DNA of 5,359 nt from Nitrospiria bacterium (GTDB taxonomy: Bacteria; Nitrospirota; Nitrospiria; Nitrospirales; UBA8639). The translations under genes and the position numbers were made by a program. The stretch lies in the NCBI GenBank assembly GCA_030430725.1, contig JAUIKP010000266.1, positions 1 to 5,359 on the forward strand, written 5' to 3'. Shown piece after piece: positions 1 to 5,359 of this stretch. The notes under the pieces are model-generated. The model was given only the letters and a program-made list of their open reading frames with translations, did not search any database and was not told the DNA's origin. Position 1 is the first letter of the stretch. Every line of letters begins with the position of its first letter.

Positions 1-1185
1 ATTGGTGATCGCCAGGATACGGTCGTAAAACGCAACGGTGGCTTCATCAGGGGGTTCACCCTGGTCACGACAGAGTTGAACCGGAATCCGGATGCGCTTT
101 CCGGTGAGTTGTCCTTGATGATACAAACGCATCCCCGGCAATGTGGCCATCAGAACCCCGACCGCAGGGAGACGGACGTTACCAAACGCCACAGCACTTC
201 TCGGCTCATCGTGATTTTCCAAAAATCGTACAAGTTTGCTCTGAAAAATCGTATCAGCCTGAAGATGCCGTGCAACCTCATGCGGGGTCGAATGGCGAAG
301 CCGATCATACAATCTTTTATCATAGGTAAACTGAAAACCCAGTTCTTGAAGCTCCCATTCCCGATCCCAATATACCTCTGCAATCCACATACAATCCGGC
401 AGAAGGGAGGTGGCTTCTGTCCAGAACTCATCGGAAGGGCAGGCCGCGCGTTGCACATGCTTTCCCCATGTCTGAGCAAACACTTCATTCAGTACCAACA
501 TCGCCATGTCGCAACGGACCCCGTCACAGTATTGGGCGATGTGTCCGAGTTCGTGCAATAACGCCGCACGCATGTCCGGATTGAAGTAGTTTAATTGCGC
601 GGTGTCCGTCCATGCAGGGCAATTGGGATCCTTGCCATGGGCCAGATATCGAATGCCTTGTGATGTTTCGATGGGAAAAAACTGCGAAGGGAAGTTTGTG
701 ACATCCCTGGATGTCCCTTGAACATAGTACTCCGGATGTCTGGTGGTCCACTCATGATCCAATGCGGTGTGATTGGGCACAAAATCCAAAATCAATTTGA
801 TGCCGCGGTCATGGAGTTTTTCCAATACTTCCTTCAGTTGCTCCCAGGACCCCAGCTCAGGATCAGGCTGGTACGCCCAAATGGCATAGGGGGAACCCAC
901 CACCTCATGTTCTTGCCAATCGGGCAGTGCTTTGGCGTATTCCTTCTGTAAATCAGCATGTTGTCTGGCAATCCGCCTGCCAAGAGGACTGCGCTCCCAT
1001 AGGCCCATGAGCCACAGACAATCAAATCCCTTGGACTGAAGCTCATCCCATTCATGATCAGGCACGTCACCAAGACGAATGGGTCGGTTCATTTTTTGAG
1101 ATAGGTCATGCAACCACACCCACGTATTGATTTCATAGAGATGCGGGTGCGGACGAGATGAAAAAGCCGAAGATCGCGTTTTCAT
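1..1185 (-). CDS. GH13 alpha-amylase-family enzyme, C-terminus cut by window edge
   Basis: The first 395 codons of an uninterrupted reading frame run off the low-coordinate edge. The protein is a glycoside hydrolase family 13 (alpha-amylase clan) TIM barrel. The conserved regions appear in order: region I DFVPNH (134-139), region II DGVRCDMAML (221-230) with D226 as the predicted nucleophile, region III WIAEVYW (267-273) with E270 as acid/base, and region IV FLENHDEPR (321-329) with D326 as the transition-state stabiliser. All three catalytic carboxylates are present, so the enzyme is predicted to act on alpha-glucosidic bonds. There is no signal peptide (it starts MKTRSSAFSS), so it should be cytoplasmic and act on intracellular glucan or maltooligosaccharide; substrate and hydrolase-versus-transferase activity cannot be read from the sequence. 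Region II lacks the usual Lys-His after the nucleophile. The start at 1185 is chosen over an in-frame ATG at 1209 because GGAGAGG lies 10 bases upstream of 1185 and nothing similar precedes 1209. It follows rnk after about 400 bases, so it probably has its own promoter. Confidence 0.93.
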   Translation of the reverse strand, partial: MKTRSSAFSSRPHPHLYEINTWVWLHDLSQKMNRPIRLGDVPDHEWDELQSKGFDCLWLMGLWERSPLGRRIARQHADLQKEYAKALPDWQEHEVVGSPYAIWAYQPDPELGSWEQLKEVLEKLHDRGIKLILDFVPNHTALDHEWTTRHPEYYVQGTSRDVTNFPSQFFPIETSQGIRYLAHGKDPNCPAWTDTAQLNYFNPDMRAALLHELGHIAQYCDGVRCDMAMLVLNEVFAQTWGKHVQRAACPSDEFWTEATSLLPDCMWIAEVYWDREWELQELGFQFTYDKRLYDRLRHSTPHEVARHLQADTIFQSKLVRFLENHDEPRSAVAFGNVRLPAVGVLMATLPGMRLYHQGQLTGKRIRIPVQLCRDQGEPPDEATVAFYDRILAITN

Positions 1186-1195
1186 AAGAGTGCAT

Positions 1196-1202
1196 CCTCT
1201 CC
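1196..1202 (-). promoter_or_regulatory. Ribosome binding site of the GH13 gene
   Basis: GGAGAGG on the minus strand lies 10 bases before the ATG at 1185. It decides the start, because the alternative in-frame ATG at 1209 would place this motif inside the coding sequence and has only a pyrimidine-rich stretch upstream. Confidence 0.6.
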
Positions 1203-1374
1203 GTCTCATTCAAAGGGACTGAGAGATTCTACACGATCCGGGATGTGATCGCAGAAAAAATGTTCCCTGCCCAAAAAGGTATAGGAGTAGACACACGAGT
1301 TCCAATGGATAGATAGGACAGTCTCTGGGATAAAAAATCCATTGTGAAAAGAAGATAGGGAAGTAAGACTCTCT

Positions 1375-1587
1375 TCATGGAAGAGCAGCTCCCGCAAGAA
1401 TAACCAAAGCATATGTTGCGGCCAATTCGTCCGATAACAAAGATATTTTGGGAAATTCTGTCCCTCGTGATGACCGGCAACATGCCCCATACTGTGTTCC
1501 TCACGGCCCGTTCAGTCAATCGTTGTGACGTTTTTACCTTCACACGTTTCCATGCGGTTGCTGTGAACTGATGGAGCCGGGAAAAAC
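1375..1587 (-). pseudogene. Possible relic of an MFS transporter (MFS_3-like)
   Basis: Immediately after the rnk stop, one minus frame (about 1578-1451) can be read through RLTERAVRNTVWGMLPVITR. This resembles the segment of MFS_3-type exporters where a loop helix ending in an Arg-rich stretch is followed by an Ala/Val-Trp-x-Leu-Leu-Pro-Leu-x-Ala-Arg-Asp motif. The family usually has about nine more residues between the RN and the VWGMLPV, so a short deletion would be needed. A different frame just downstream (1434-1381) reads LSDELAATYALVILAGAAL, similar to the next family segment (Leu-Ser-x-Asp-x-Leu-Val-Ala followed by a hydrophobic helix), and is then closed by TGA at 1377-1375. The glycine-rich helix expected between the two is missing. 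No start, no full set of helices and no single open frame remain. The assignment rests on two short similarities read by eye and is tentative. Confidence 0.33.
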
Positions 1588-2010
1588 TTACAGGTGAAAA
1601 TCTCCGGCAGCCTCAGGTTGATAGAGAATCTCTTCAATTTTTAACGTCTTCGTCCCTAGAGAGACCGGCCATTCAATCATGTCCCCAACCCTATAGCCGA
1701 AAAGGGCGGTTCCAACCGGGGCAAGAATCGAAATCTTTCCTGTCACAGCATCCGCATCACGCGGAAAGACCAAGGTATACATCAGCTCTTCCCCTTTACT
1801 CATGTCTAATAGCCGGACGCGTGAATTCATGGTAACGACATCAGCCGGAATATCTTTTGGAAGAACAATATGCGCCCGATCCAATTCTTCCATTAAGCTT
1901 TCCAGATGAATGCTGGTATTCATGCTACCTTTGAATGTCTGCCAGACTCCTAATAGTTCAGTGAGTCGATTCAGGTCGAATTCCGTAATATAAATGTCTC
2001 GGCGTTCCAT
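1588..2010 (-). CDS. rnk: Rnk, regulator of nucleoside diphosphate kinase (GreA/GreB fold)
   Basis: This 140-residue protein matches Rnk in length and end to end. Residues 1-45 form the short N-terminal helical region, and about 50-140 the FKBP-like GreA/GreB C-terminal domain. Diagnostic stretches are ELDRAHIVLP (42-51), DVVTMNSRV (57-65), APVGTALFGYRVGD (97-110) and the C-terminal YQPEAAGDFHL (130-140), nearly identical to the E. coli Rnk ending YQPEAAGDYLL. Rnk binds RNA polymerase near the secondary channel but has only a short coiled coil without the acidic tip of the Gre factors, so it competes with them rather than stimulating cleavage; in E. coli it was named for its effect on nucleoside diphosphate kinase levels. 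It is cytoplasmic. The frame stays open upstream to 2175, but those codons overlap the phosphoketolase remains and do not resemble Rnk. The ATG at 2010 has GGAG seven bases upstream and fits the family start. It is probably transcribed from its own promoter, since the gene before it is dead. Confidence 0.96.
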   Translation of the reverse strand: MERRDIYITEFDLNRLTELLGVWQTFKGSMNTSIHLESLMEELDRAHIVLPKDIPADVVTMNSRVRLLDMSKGEELMYTLVFPRDADAVTGKISILAPVGTALFGYRVGDMIEWPVSLGTKTLKIEEILYQPEAAGDFHL

Positions 2011-2017
2011 CGTAGGA

Positions 2018-2021
2018 CTCC
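2018..2021 (-). promoter_or_regulatory. Ribosome binding site of rnk
   Basis: GGAG on the minus strand with a seven-base spacer to the ATG at 2010. It fixes the rnk start and argues against the longer in-frame extension to 2175. Confidence 0.65.
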
Positions 2022-2052
2022 GTAAAAGAAAATTCAGGGTGAAAGAAAACCT

Positions 2053-2081
2053 TGAGTATTCACATGAAAAGGGAATATCAA
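2053..2081 (-). promoter_or_regulatory. Candidate sigma-70-type promoter for rnk
   Basis: On the minus strand, TTGATA (2081-2076) matches five of six bases of the -35 consensus. It is followed after exactly 17 bases by TACTCA (2058-2053), a poor -10 box with three of six matches. It lies about 45-70 bases upstream of the rnk start, in the AT-richer stretch between the phosphoketolase remains and rnk. Only the position and the -35 box are persuasive. Confidence 0.25.
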
Positions 2082-2177
2082 AATTAGCTATGTGGCTGAA
2101 TGACGGTACCGGAGCAGGCCATAAACCAACACACCCCTCGTTTTCTACATGGGGCGTGATAACGACTGTTGCCAATT

Positions 2178-2800
2178 TCAGTCTACAATGTCCGGCAACC
2201 CGGCACCATACTCGGCCATGTACGTTTGGTTAACGATCATGTTCGTGCAACCCGTCTGCTTGGCATGGGCCGCAAGATATCCCAGTTTCGGCACACAATC
2301 TCTCCCATCTGCGACCGGATGATAGCGGTCAGGTCGTTAAGAACCACCCTATCAAAGGGAGTGGTCGTTGTACCTTTTTATTCGCCACATGATCGATAAA
2401 CGCCGGGCCTGGATGGTCAAATCATGCAGGACACCAAGCCGATCGGACGCGGTTTCTTCCGGACGAAAGAACAGGAAATTCCCACTGCCCACAATGCGTT
2501 TCACAACGTCCGTCCGGGAGAAACGTGCCCATCAGCCGCCTCGTTTCAGCCATACCCATGCCCGGCTTCAGGATCTCTACCGCATAATCCTGAAAATCAG
2601 ACATCCCGATGCCCCCGTAGCCACAAGTTCCTGTGGTCGAAGGTCACCGGCTTTTTGAGTAAGGGGTTATCATGAAGATCGATCTTCCCCACGGATAAAT
2701 AATTCGCCGCAGACCAATAGGCATGCATGCGCTGAAGACCTTCTTTTGTTGCTGTTGTTTCTGAGTCCATCCGTCTTCGTATGTTCCCCCTCGATTGCAT
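2178..2800 (-). pseudogene. xfp: Degraded phosphoketolase (xylulose-5-P/fructose-6-P phosphoketolase) gene
   Basis: Three pieces of one phosphoketolase lie in the correct order but in different frames. Piece A (2800-about 2600) is the N-terminus, with YWSAANYLSVGKIDLHDNP against the family's YWRAANYLSVGQIYLxDNP, and ends at TGA 2599-2597. Piece B (about 2604-2430) is central: SDFQDYAVEILKPG, then after a frame change NFLFFRPEETASDRLG, matching family DFRDYAV and NFRxFGPDETASNRL. Piece C (about 2426-2178) is the C-terminus: GTTTTPFDRVVLNDL, a frame change, then RYHPVADGRDCVPKLG, AAHAKQ and YMAEYGAGLPDI, matching GTTTTPFDMxVLNxLDRFHL, VPKLG, AxAKQ and YGEDMPEI. The intact enzyme has about 790-800 residues, so roughly 350 residues between A and B and 270 between B and C are gone, including the thiamine diphosphate-binding core. 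The enzyme would have split xylulose 5-phosphate or fructose 6-phosphate to acetyl phosphate; these remains cannot. It begins 132 bases after the ATPase stop on the same strand, so the two may once have been co-transcribed. The start at 2800 (GAGGGGAGG abuts it) is uncertain; 2770 is an alternative. Confidence 0.9.
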
Positions 2801-2825
2801 CCTCCCCTCAAAATCTGTCTCTTCC

Positions 2826-2867
2826 GTTTCAACGAAACACAGACTGTTGGGACCTCCCGTCTCGGGA
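2826..2867 (-). other. Two short inverted repeats after the ATPase gene
   Basis: Between the ATPase stop and the phosphoketolase remains are two small perfect hairpins: TCCCG-AGA-CGGGA (2867-2855) and GTTTC-GTT-GAAAC (2838-2826). Each has a five-pair stem and a three-base loop. Neither is followed by a T-run on the minus strand, so they do not make a standard intrinsic terminator. They may be leader structure of the former phosphoketolase transcript or chance. Confidence 0.25.
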
Positions 2868-2932
2868 CATTCCAAAAACCTTTCCCGCACCGACCCGAAA
2901 TGCACGCTCATTCCCACCTATCGCGGAAATGT

Positions 2933-5359
2933 TCAGGCGTGAGTTTTGAGTTTCAGAATAATCCGAAACACATATTTTTCCAATTCGACCAGCAAAAAGA
3001 TCACTGTGCAAATTCCGACAATTCGCACCCACGCCCACGGATGAAGTCCCGTGGTATGAAACAGCGTCTGCATCACGTCGGTATAGGTAAAAAGGCCTTG
3101 AATGCCTAACACCATTCCGATGGTCAGAGGAACATAAGGATTCCCCAATAACCCCTGGCGTGACAGAACCGAACCATAAAAAGACCGGGCATTCAATAAA
3201 TAGAAGGACTCAAAGACCACCAGCATGTTAACGGCTATGGTTCTCGCAGTTTCGATAGACGTCCCCTGGCCACGTTCCCAGAGGAACAGGCCAAACATGC
3301 CGGCCACCGCCAGGATGGACACAAAGCCGATCCGCCACAGCAGAAACCGTGACAAAATGGCTTCTCCCGGGTTTCGAGGAGGACGTCGCATGACATTCGA
3401 TTCAGGAGGTTCAACGGTCAAAGCCAGGGCCAATGTCACGGCGGTAATCATGTTGACCCACAGGATTTGTACCGGAGTAATCGGCAGCATGGTCCCTAAC
3501 AAAATGGCGGATACAATCACTCCGGCTTCGGCCACATTGGTTGGAAGAATAAACAGAATGGACTTTTGAATATTGTCATAGACCCGGCGGCCTTCCTCGA
3601 CTGCATGAGCAATTGACGCAAAGTTATCATCGGCCAGCACCATTTCCGCCGCTTCCTTCGCCACCTCCGTTCCCTTTACTCCCATCGCCACTCCAACATC
3701 GGCCCTCTTGAGGGCTGGCGCATCATTCACCCCATCTCCGGTCATGGCCACCACTTCCCCACCCGCCTGGATGGCTTGCACCAGCCGTAATTTATGTTCC
3801 GGACTTGTCCGGGCAAAGACATCAATATCCCGCACCACACGCGCCAATTCGGCATCACTCAAGGTTTCCAACACCTCTCCGGAAATAGCCTGTTGGCCAT
3901 CTCCGATATGCATCTGTAAGCCAATCGTTCTCGCCGTCACCAGATGATCCCCGGTAATCATTTTGACTCGGACCCCGGCTTGCTGGCATTGCCGGACCGC
4001 TTCAATGGCTTCAGCCCGGGGAGGGTCAACAATGCCGAAGAGGCCTAACATCGTCAGGCCTTGCTCCACATCCCGAAACCGTAACTCTCGATGTTCGTGA
4101 TTGGTGGATGCAAAAGCCACCGCCAGCACTCGCTGGCCACGACTTGCCATCTGCTCGATCCGATCATGCCACGACCGGCTATTCAAGGGATGATCCTCCC
4201 CCAGACTCCGCTGAAATGTGCACATCTCTAATACCCGTTCCGGCGCACCCTTGATATATATAAATCCATGCCCGGCATGGTCATGATGCAACGTCGACAT
4301 AAACCGATGCTGAGATTCAAAGGGAATTACATCCGTGCGTGGGCACATCTCCTGTTCGAAGCGGACATCCAACGCTGCTTTCCGCGCCAACGTCACCAGG
4401 GCACCCTCCGTCGGGTCTCCGTTGATTCGCCAGACTCCCTCCACGTGAGCCAAGTCCGCATCGTTACACAACATCCCGGCCCGGGCGAGTTCCAGCACGT
4501 CAGGAAGATCACTCAGCACCACTGGGTTGCCATACAGTGAAAATCCACCATGAGGATCATACCCAACACCACTAACCTCCAGGGTATACGCCGCAGTGGC
4601 CAATGTTTGCACCGTCATTTCGTTTCGTGTCAGCGTTCCGGTTTTATCCGAACAAATGACGGTCACAGAACCTAAGGTCTCCACAGCCGGCAGGCGGCGA
4701 ATAATCGCTTGGCGTCGTGCCATCGCTTGAACGCCAATGGCGAGCGTGATGGTCATAATGGCCGGAAGACCTTCAGGAATGGCGGCAACAGCTAATCCCA
4801 CACTGGCCAGAAACATGTCACTGATAGCATACTCACGGAAAAACACTCCAAAGAGGAACACCCCAACCGCGCCAGTGACGATGGCCATGCTCAACCGGCT
4901 GCCGAATGCTCCGATTTTTCGGAGAAGGGGCGTGGTCAAGGTCTGTACCCCGGCCAGCATGGCGCTGATCCGCCCAATTTCCGTCGCATCTCCGGTCGCG
5001 ACCACCACTCCGGTTCCCGTTCCATAGGTCACGAGAGTTCCCGAATAGGCCATGCCCTTTCGATCCCCAATGGACGCGGATTCGGGGACCGGTTCCGTAT
5101 GTTTCTCAACGGGGACGGACTCACCGGTCAAAGCGGCTTCTTCAATACGCAACTCTTTCACCTTGAGAAGGCGCAGATCCGCAGGGACTTTGTCCCCGGA
5201 CTGGAGAACCACAATATCCCCAGGCACAAGGCTTTCGGCTGGAATGGGGCAACGGGTTCCATCACGAAACCCGATGGCTTGCACGGACAACATCCGGCGA
5301 ATGGCATCCATCGCCCGTTCGGCTTTGCCTTCCTGAAGGAATCCGATAACGGCATTGAT
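2933..5359 (-). CDS. P-type (P2-type) cation-transporting ATPase, N-terminus cut by window edge
   Basis: The frame is open to the high-coordinate edge; 808 residues are visible, and about 100 residues (N-terminal cytoplasmic domain, TM1 and most of TM2) lie outside. Numbering from the Met at 5311: actuator domain with LTGES (61-65); TM3-TM4 with the ion-site motif PEGLPA (179-184); phosphorylation motif DKTGTLT with D222; nucleotide-binding domain with FESQHRFMST (331-340) and KGAPE (354-358); phosphorylation-domain motifs DPPR (429-432), TGDH (453-456) and TGDGVNDAP (524-532); then TM5-TM10 to a short basic tail ending KLKTHA. This is the complete catalytic set of an inner-membrane pump that couples ATP hydrolysis to cation transport through an aspartyl-phosphate. 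Aligned with SERCA by eye, the ion-site residues E309, N768, E771, N796, T799 and E908 correspond to E180, N592, E595, N620, T623 and E701, but D800 corresponds to A624 (WVNMITAVTLALAL). That TM6 form resembles the mycobacterial CtpF-like branch. No heavy-metal CPx motif or N-terminal metal-binding domain is seen. The transported ion is not determined. Confidence 0.95.
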   Translation of the reverse strand: MNAVIGFLQEGKAERAMDAIRRMLSVQAIGFRDGTRCPIPAESLVPGDIVVLQSGDKVPADLRLLKVKELRIEEAALTGESVPVEKHTEPVPESASIGDRKGMAYSGTLVTYGTGTGVVVATGDATEIGRISAMLAGVQTLTTPLLRKIGAFGSRLSMAIVTGAVGVFLFGVFFREYAISDMFLASVGLAVAAIPEGLPAIMTITLAIGVQAMARRQAIIRRLPAVETLGSVTVICSDKTGTLTRNEMTVQTLATAAYTLEVSGVGYDPHGGFSLYGNPVVLSDLPDVLELARAGMLCNDADLAHVEGVWRINGDPTEGALVTLARKAALDVRFEQEMCPRTDVIPFESQHRFMSTLHHDHAGHGFIYIKGAPERVLEMCTFQRSLGEDHPLNSRSWHDRIEQMASRGQRVLAVAFASTNHEHRELRFRDVEQGLTMLGLFGIVDPPRAEAIEAVRQCQQAGVRVKMITGDHLVTARTIGLQMHIGDGQQAISGEVLETLSDAELARVVRDIDVFARTSPEHKLRLVQAIQAGGEVVAMTGDGVNDAPALKRADVGVAMGVKGTEVAKEAAEMVLADDNFASIAHAVEEGRRVYDNIQKSILFILPTNVAEAGVIVSAILLGTMLPITPVQILWVNMITAVTLALALTVEPPESNVMRRPPRNPGEAILSRFLLWRIGFVSILAVAGMFGLFLWERGQGTSIETARTIAVNMLVVFESFYLLNARSFYGSVLSRQGLLGNPYVPLTIGMVLGIQGLFTYTDVMQTLFHTTGLHPWAWVRIVGICTVIFLLVELEKYVFRIILKLKTHA

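Larger units (their letters stand above)
1186..1587. other. Gap between rnk and the GH13 gene with no intact gene
   Basis: These 402 bases hold no convincing intact gene. The part next to rnk (about 1587-1375) has minus-strand traces of a membrane transporter, described separately. The rest (1374-1210) is AT-richer than its neighbours and shows no recognisable protein in any frame. A 94-codon minus frame (1490-1206) has an AGGA upstream, but its composition (rich in His, Phe, Cys and Trp) is unlike the neighbouring proteins and matches no family known to me. A possible weak promoter for the GH13 gene reads TTGGAA (1305-1300), a 16-base spacer, then TATACC (1283-1278); it matches four of six consensus bases in each box. 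No hairpin followed by a T-run was found after the rnk stop, so an intrinsic terminator is not visible. Confidence 0.5.

Noticed and set aside
541..555. HELGH (HExxH zinc-protease-like motif) in the minus-strand protein at residues 211-215
   Set aside because: It lies in the GH13 barrel just before region II (DGVRCD), inside a protein with all GH13 motifs; it is a chance match, not a metallopeptidase.
76..561. A 161-codon plus-strand open frame opposite the GH13 gene
   Set aside because: The minus strand here encodes GH13 regions II-IV with intact catalytic residues; the plus frame has no recognisable domain.
1186..1209. Earlier in-frame ATG for the GH13 gene at 1209
   Set aside because: It adds only MRRRGCTL, has no ribosome binding site, and would bury the GGAGAGG that serves the ATG at 1185.
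1206..1490. A 94-codon minus frame with AGGA upstream, ending next to the GH13 gene
   Set aside because: It resembles no known family, is rich in His, Phe, Cys and Trp, and runs out of frame across the stretch with MFS-like segments. Not supported as a gene.
2011..2175. Upstream extension of the rnk frame by 55 codons to a TTG start
   Set aside because: The extension overlaps the phosphoketolase tail, has no similarity to Rnk, and would bypass the well-placed GGAG and ATG at 2010.
2368..2675. Plus-strand open frames of 83-96 codons over the ATPase-rnk gap
   Set aside because: They are antisense to the phosphoketolase pieces, which explain the sequence on the minus strand, and their proteins are low-complexity Arg/Pro/Ser-rich without family resemblance.
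2826..2867. Intrinsic terminator after the ATPase
   Set aside because: The two hairpins have only five-pair stems and no T-run follows either on the minus strand, so they are recorded only as inverted repeats.
3225..5336. Several plus-strand open frames of 79-114 codons opposite the ATPase
   Set aside because: The opposite strand is a continuous, fully motif-bearing P-type ATPase; these are antisense shadows.

Overview
The window carries five same-direction loci, all read on the minus strand: three genes that look functional (two of them cut by the window edges) and two decayed genes between them. Reading in the direction of transcription, from high to low coordinates, the order is: a large P-type cation-transporting ATPase (5359-2933, N-terminus outside the window); the remains of a phosphoketolase gene (about 2800-2178); rnk, the GreA/GreB-fold regulator of nucleoside diphosphate kinase (2010-1588); a stretch with what may be debris of an MFS transporter gene (about 1587-1375); and a cytoplasmic GH13 alpha-amylase-family enzyme (1185 to beyond base 1). 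No tRNA, rRNA, CRISPR array, insertion sequence or plus-strand gene was recognised.

The organism is a bacterium of moderate GC content with Shine-Dalgarno starts (GGAG in front of rnk, GGAGAGG in front of the GH13 gene). Rnk occurs mainly in Proteobacteria and related Gram-negative lineages. The combination of P2-type ATPase, phosphoketolase and GH13 enzyme would fit an environmental Gram-negative such as a Nitrospira-like or proteobacterial lineage, but the window cannot settle the taxonomy and this is a weak inference.

The most notable observation is the roughly 620-base interval between the ATPase and rnk. It looks non-coding, but on the minus strand it contains three ordered, diagnostic pieces of xylulose-5-phosphate/fructose-6-phosphate phosphoketolase: the N-terminus, a central piece, and the C-terminus. 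They are separated by two large internal deletions and further broken by a four-base duplication, a one-base deletion and in-frame stops. A gene of about 2.4 kb has been reduced to about a quarter of its length. A second, less certain relic lies between rnk and the GH13 gene. The locus thus appears to have lost its phosphoketolase step (sugar phosphate to acetyl phosphate) while its neighbours, an ATP-driven cation pump and a glucan-active enzyme, stay intact with their catalytic motifs.

The ATPase has every catalytic P-type motif, but in the transmembrane ion site the acidic residue of TM6 that serves both calcium sites in SERCA is replaced by alanine, so its substrate should not be assumed to be calcium.
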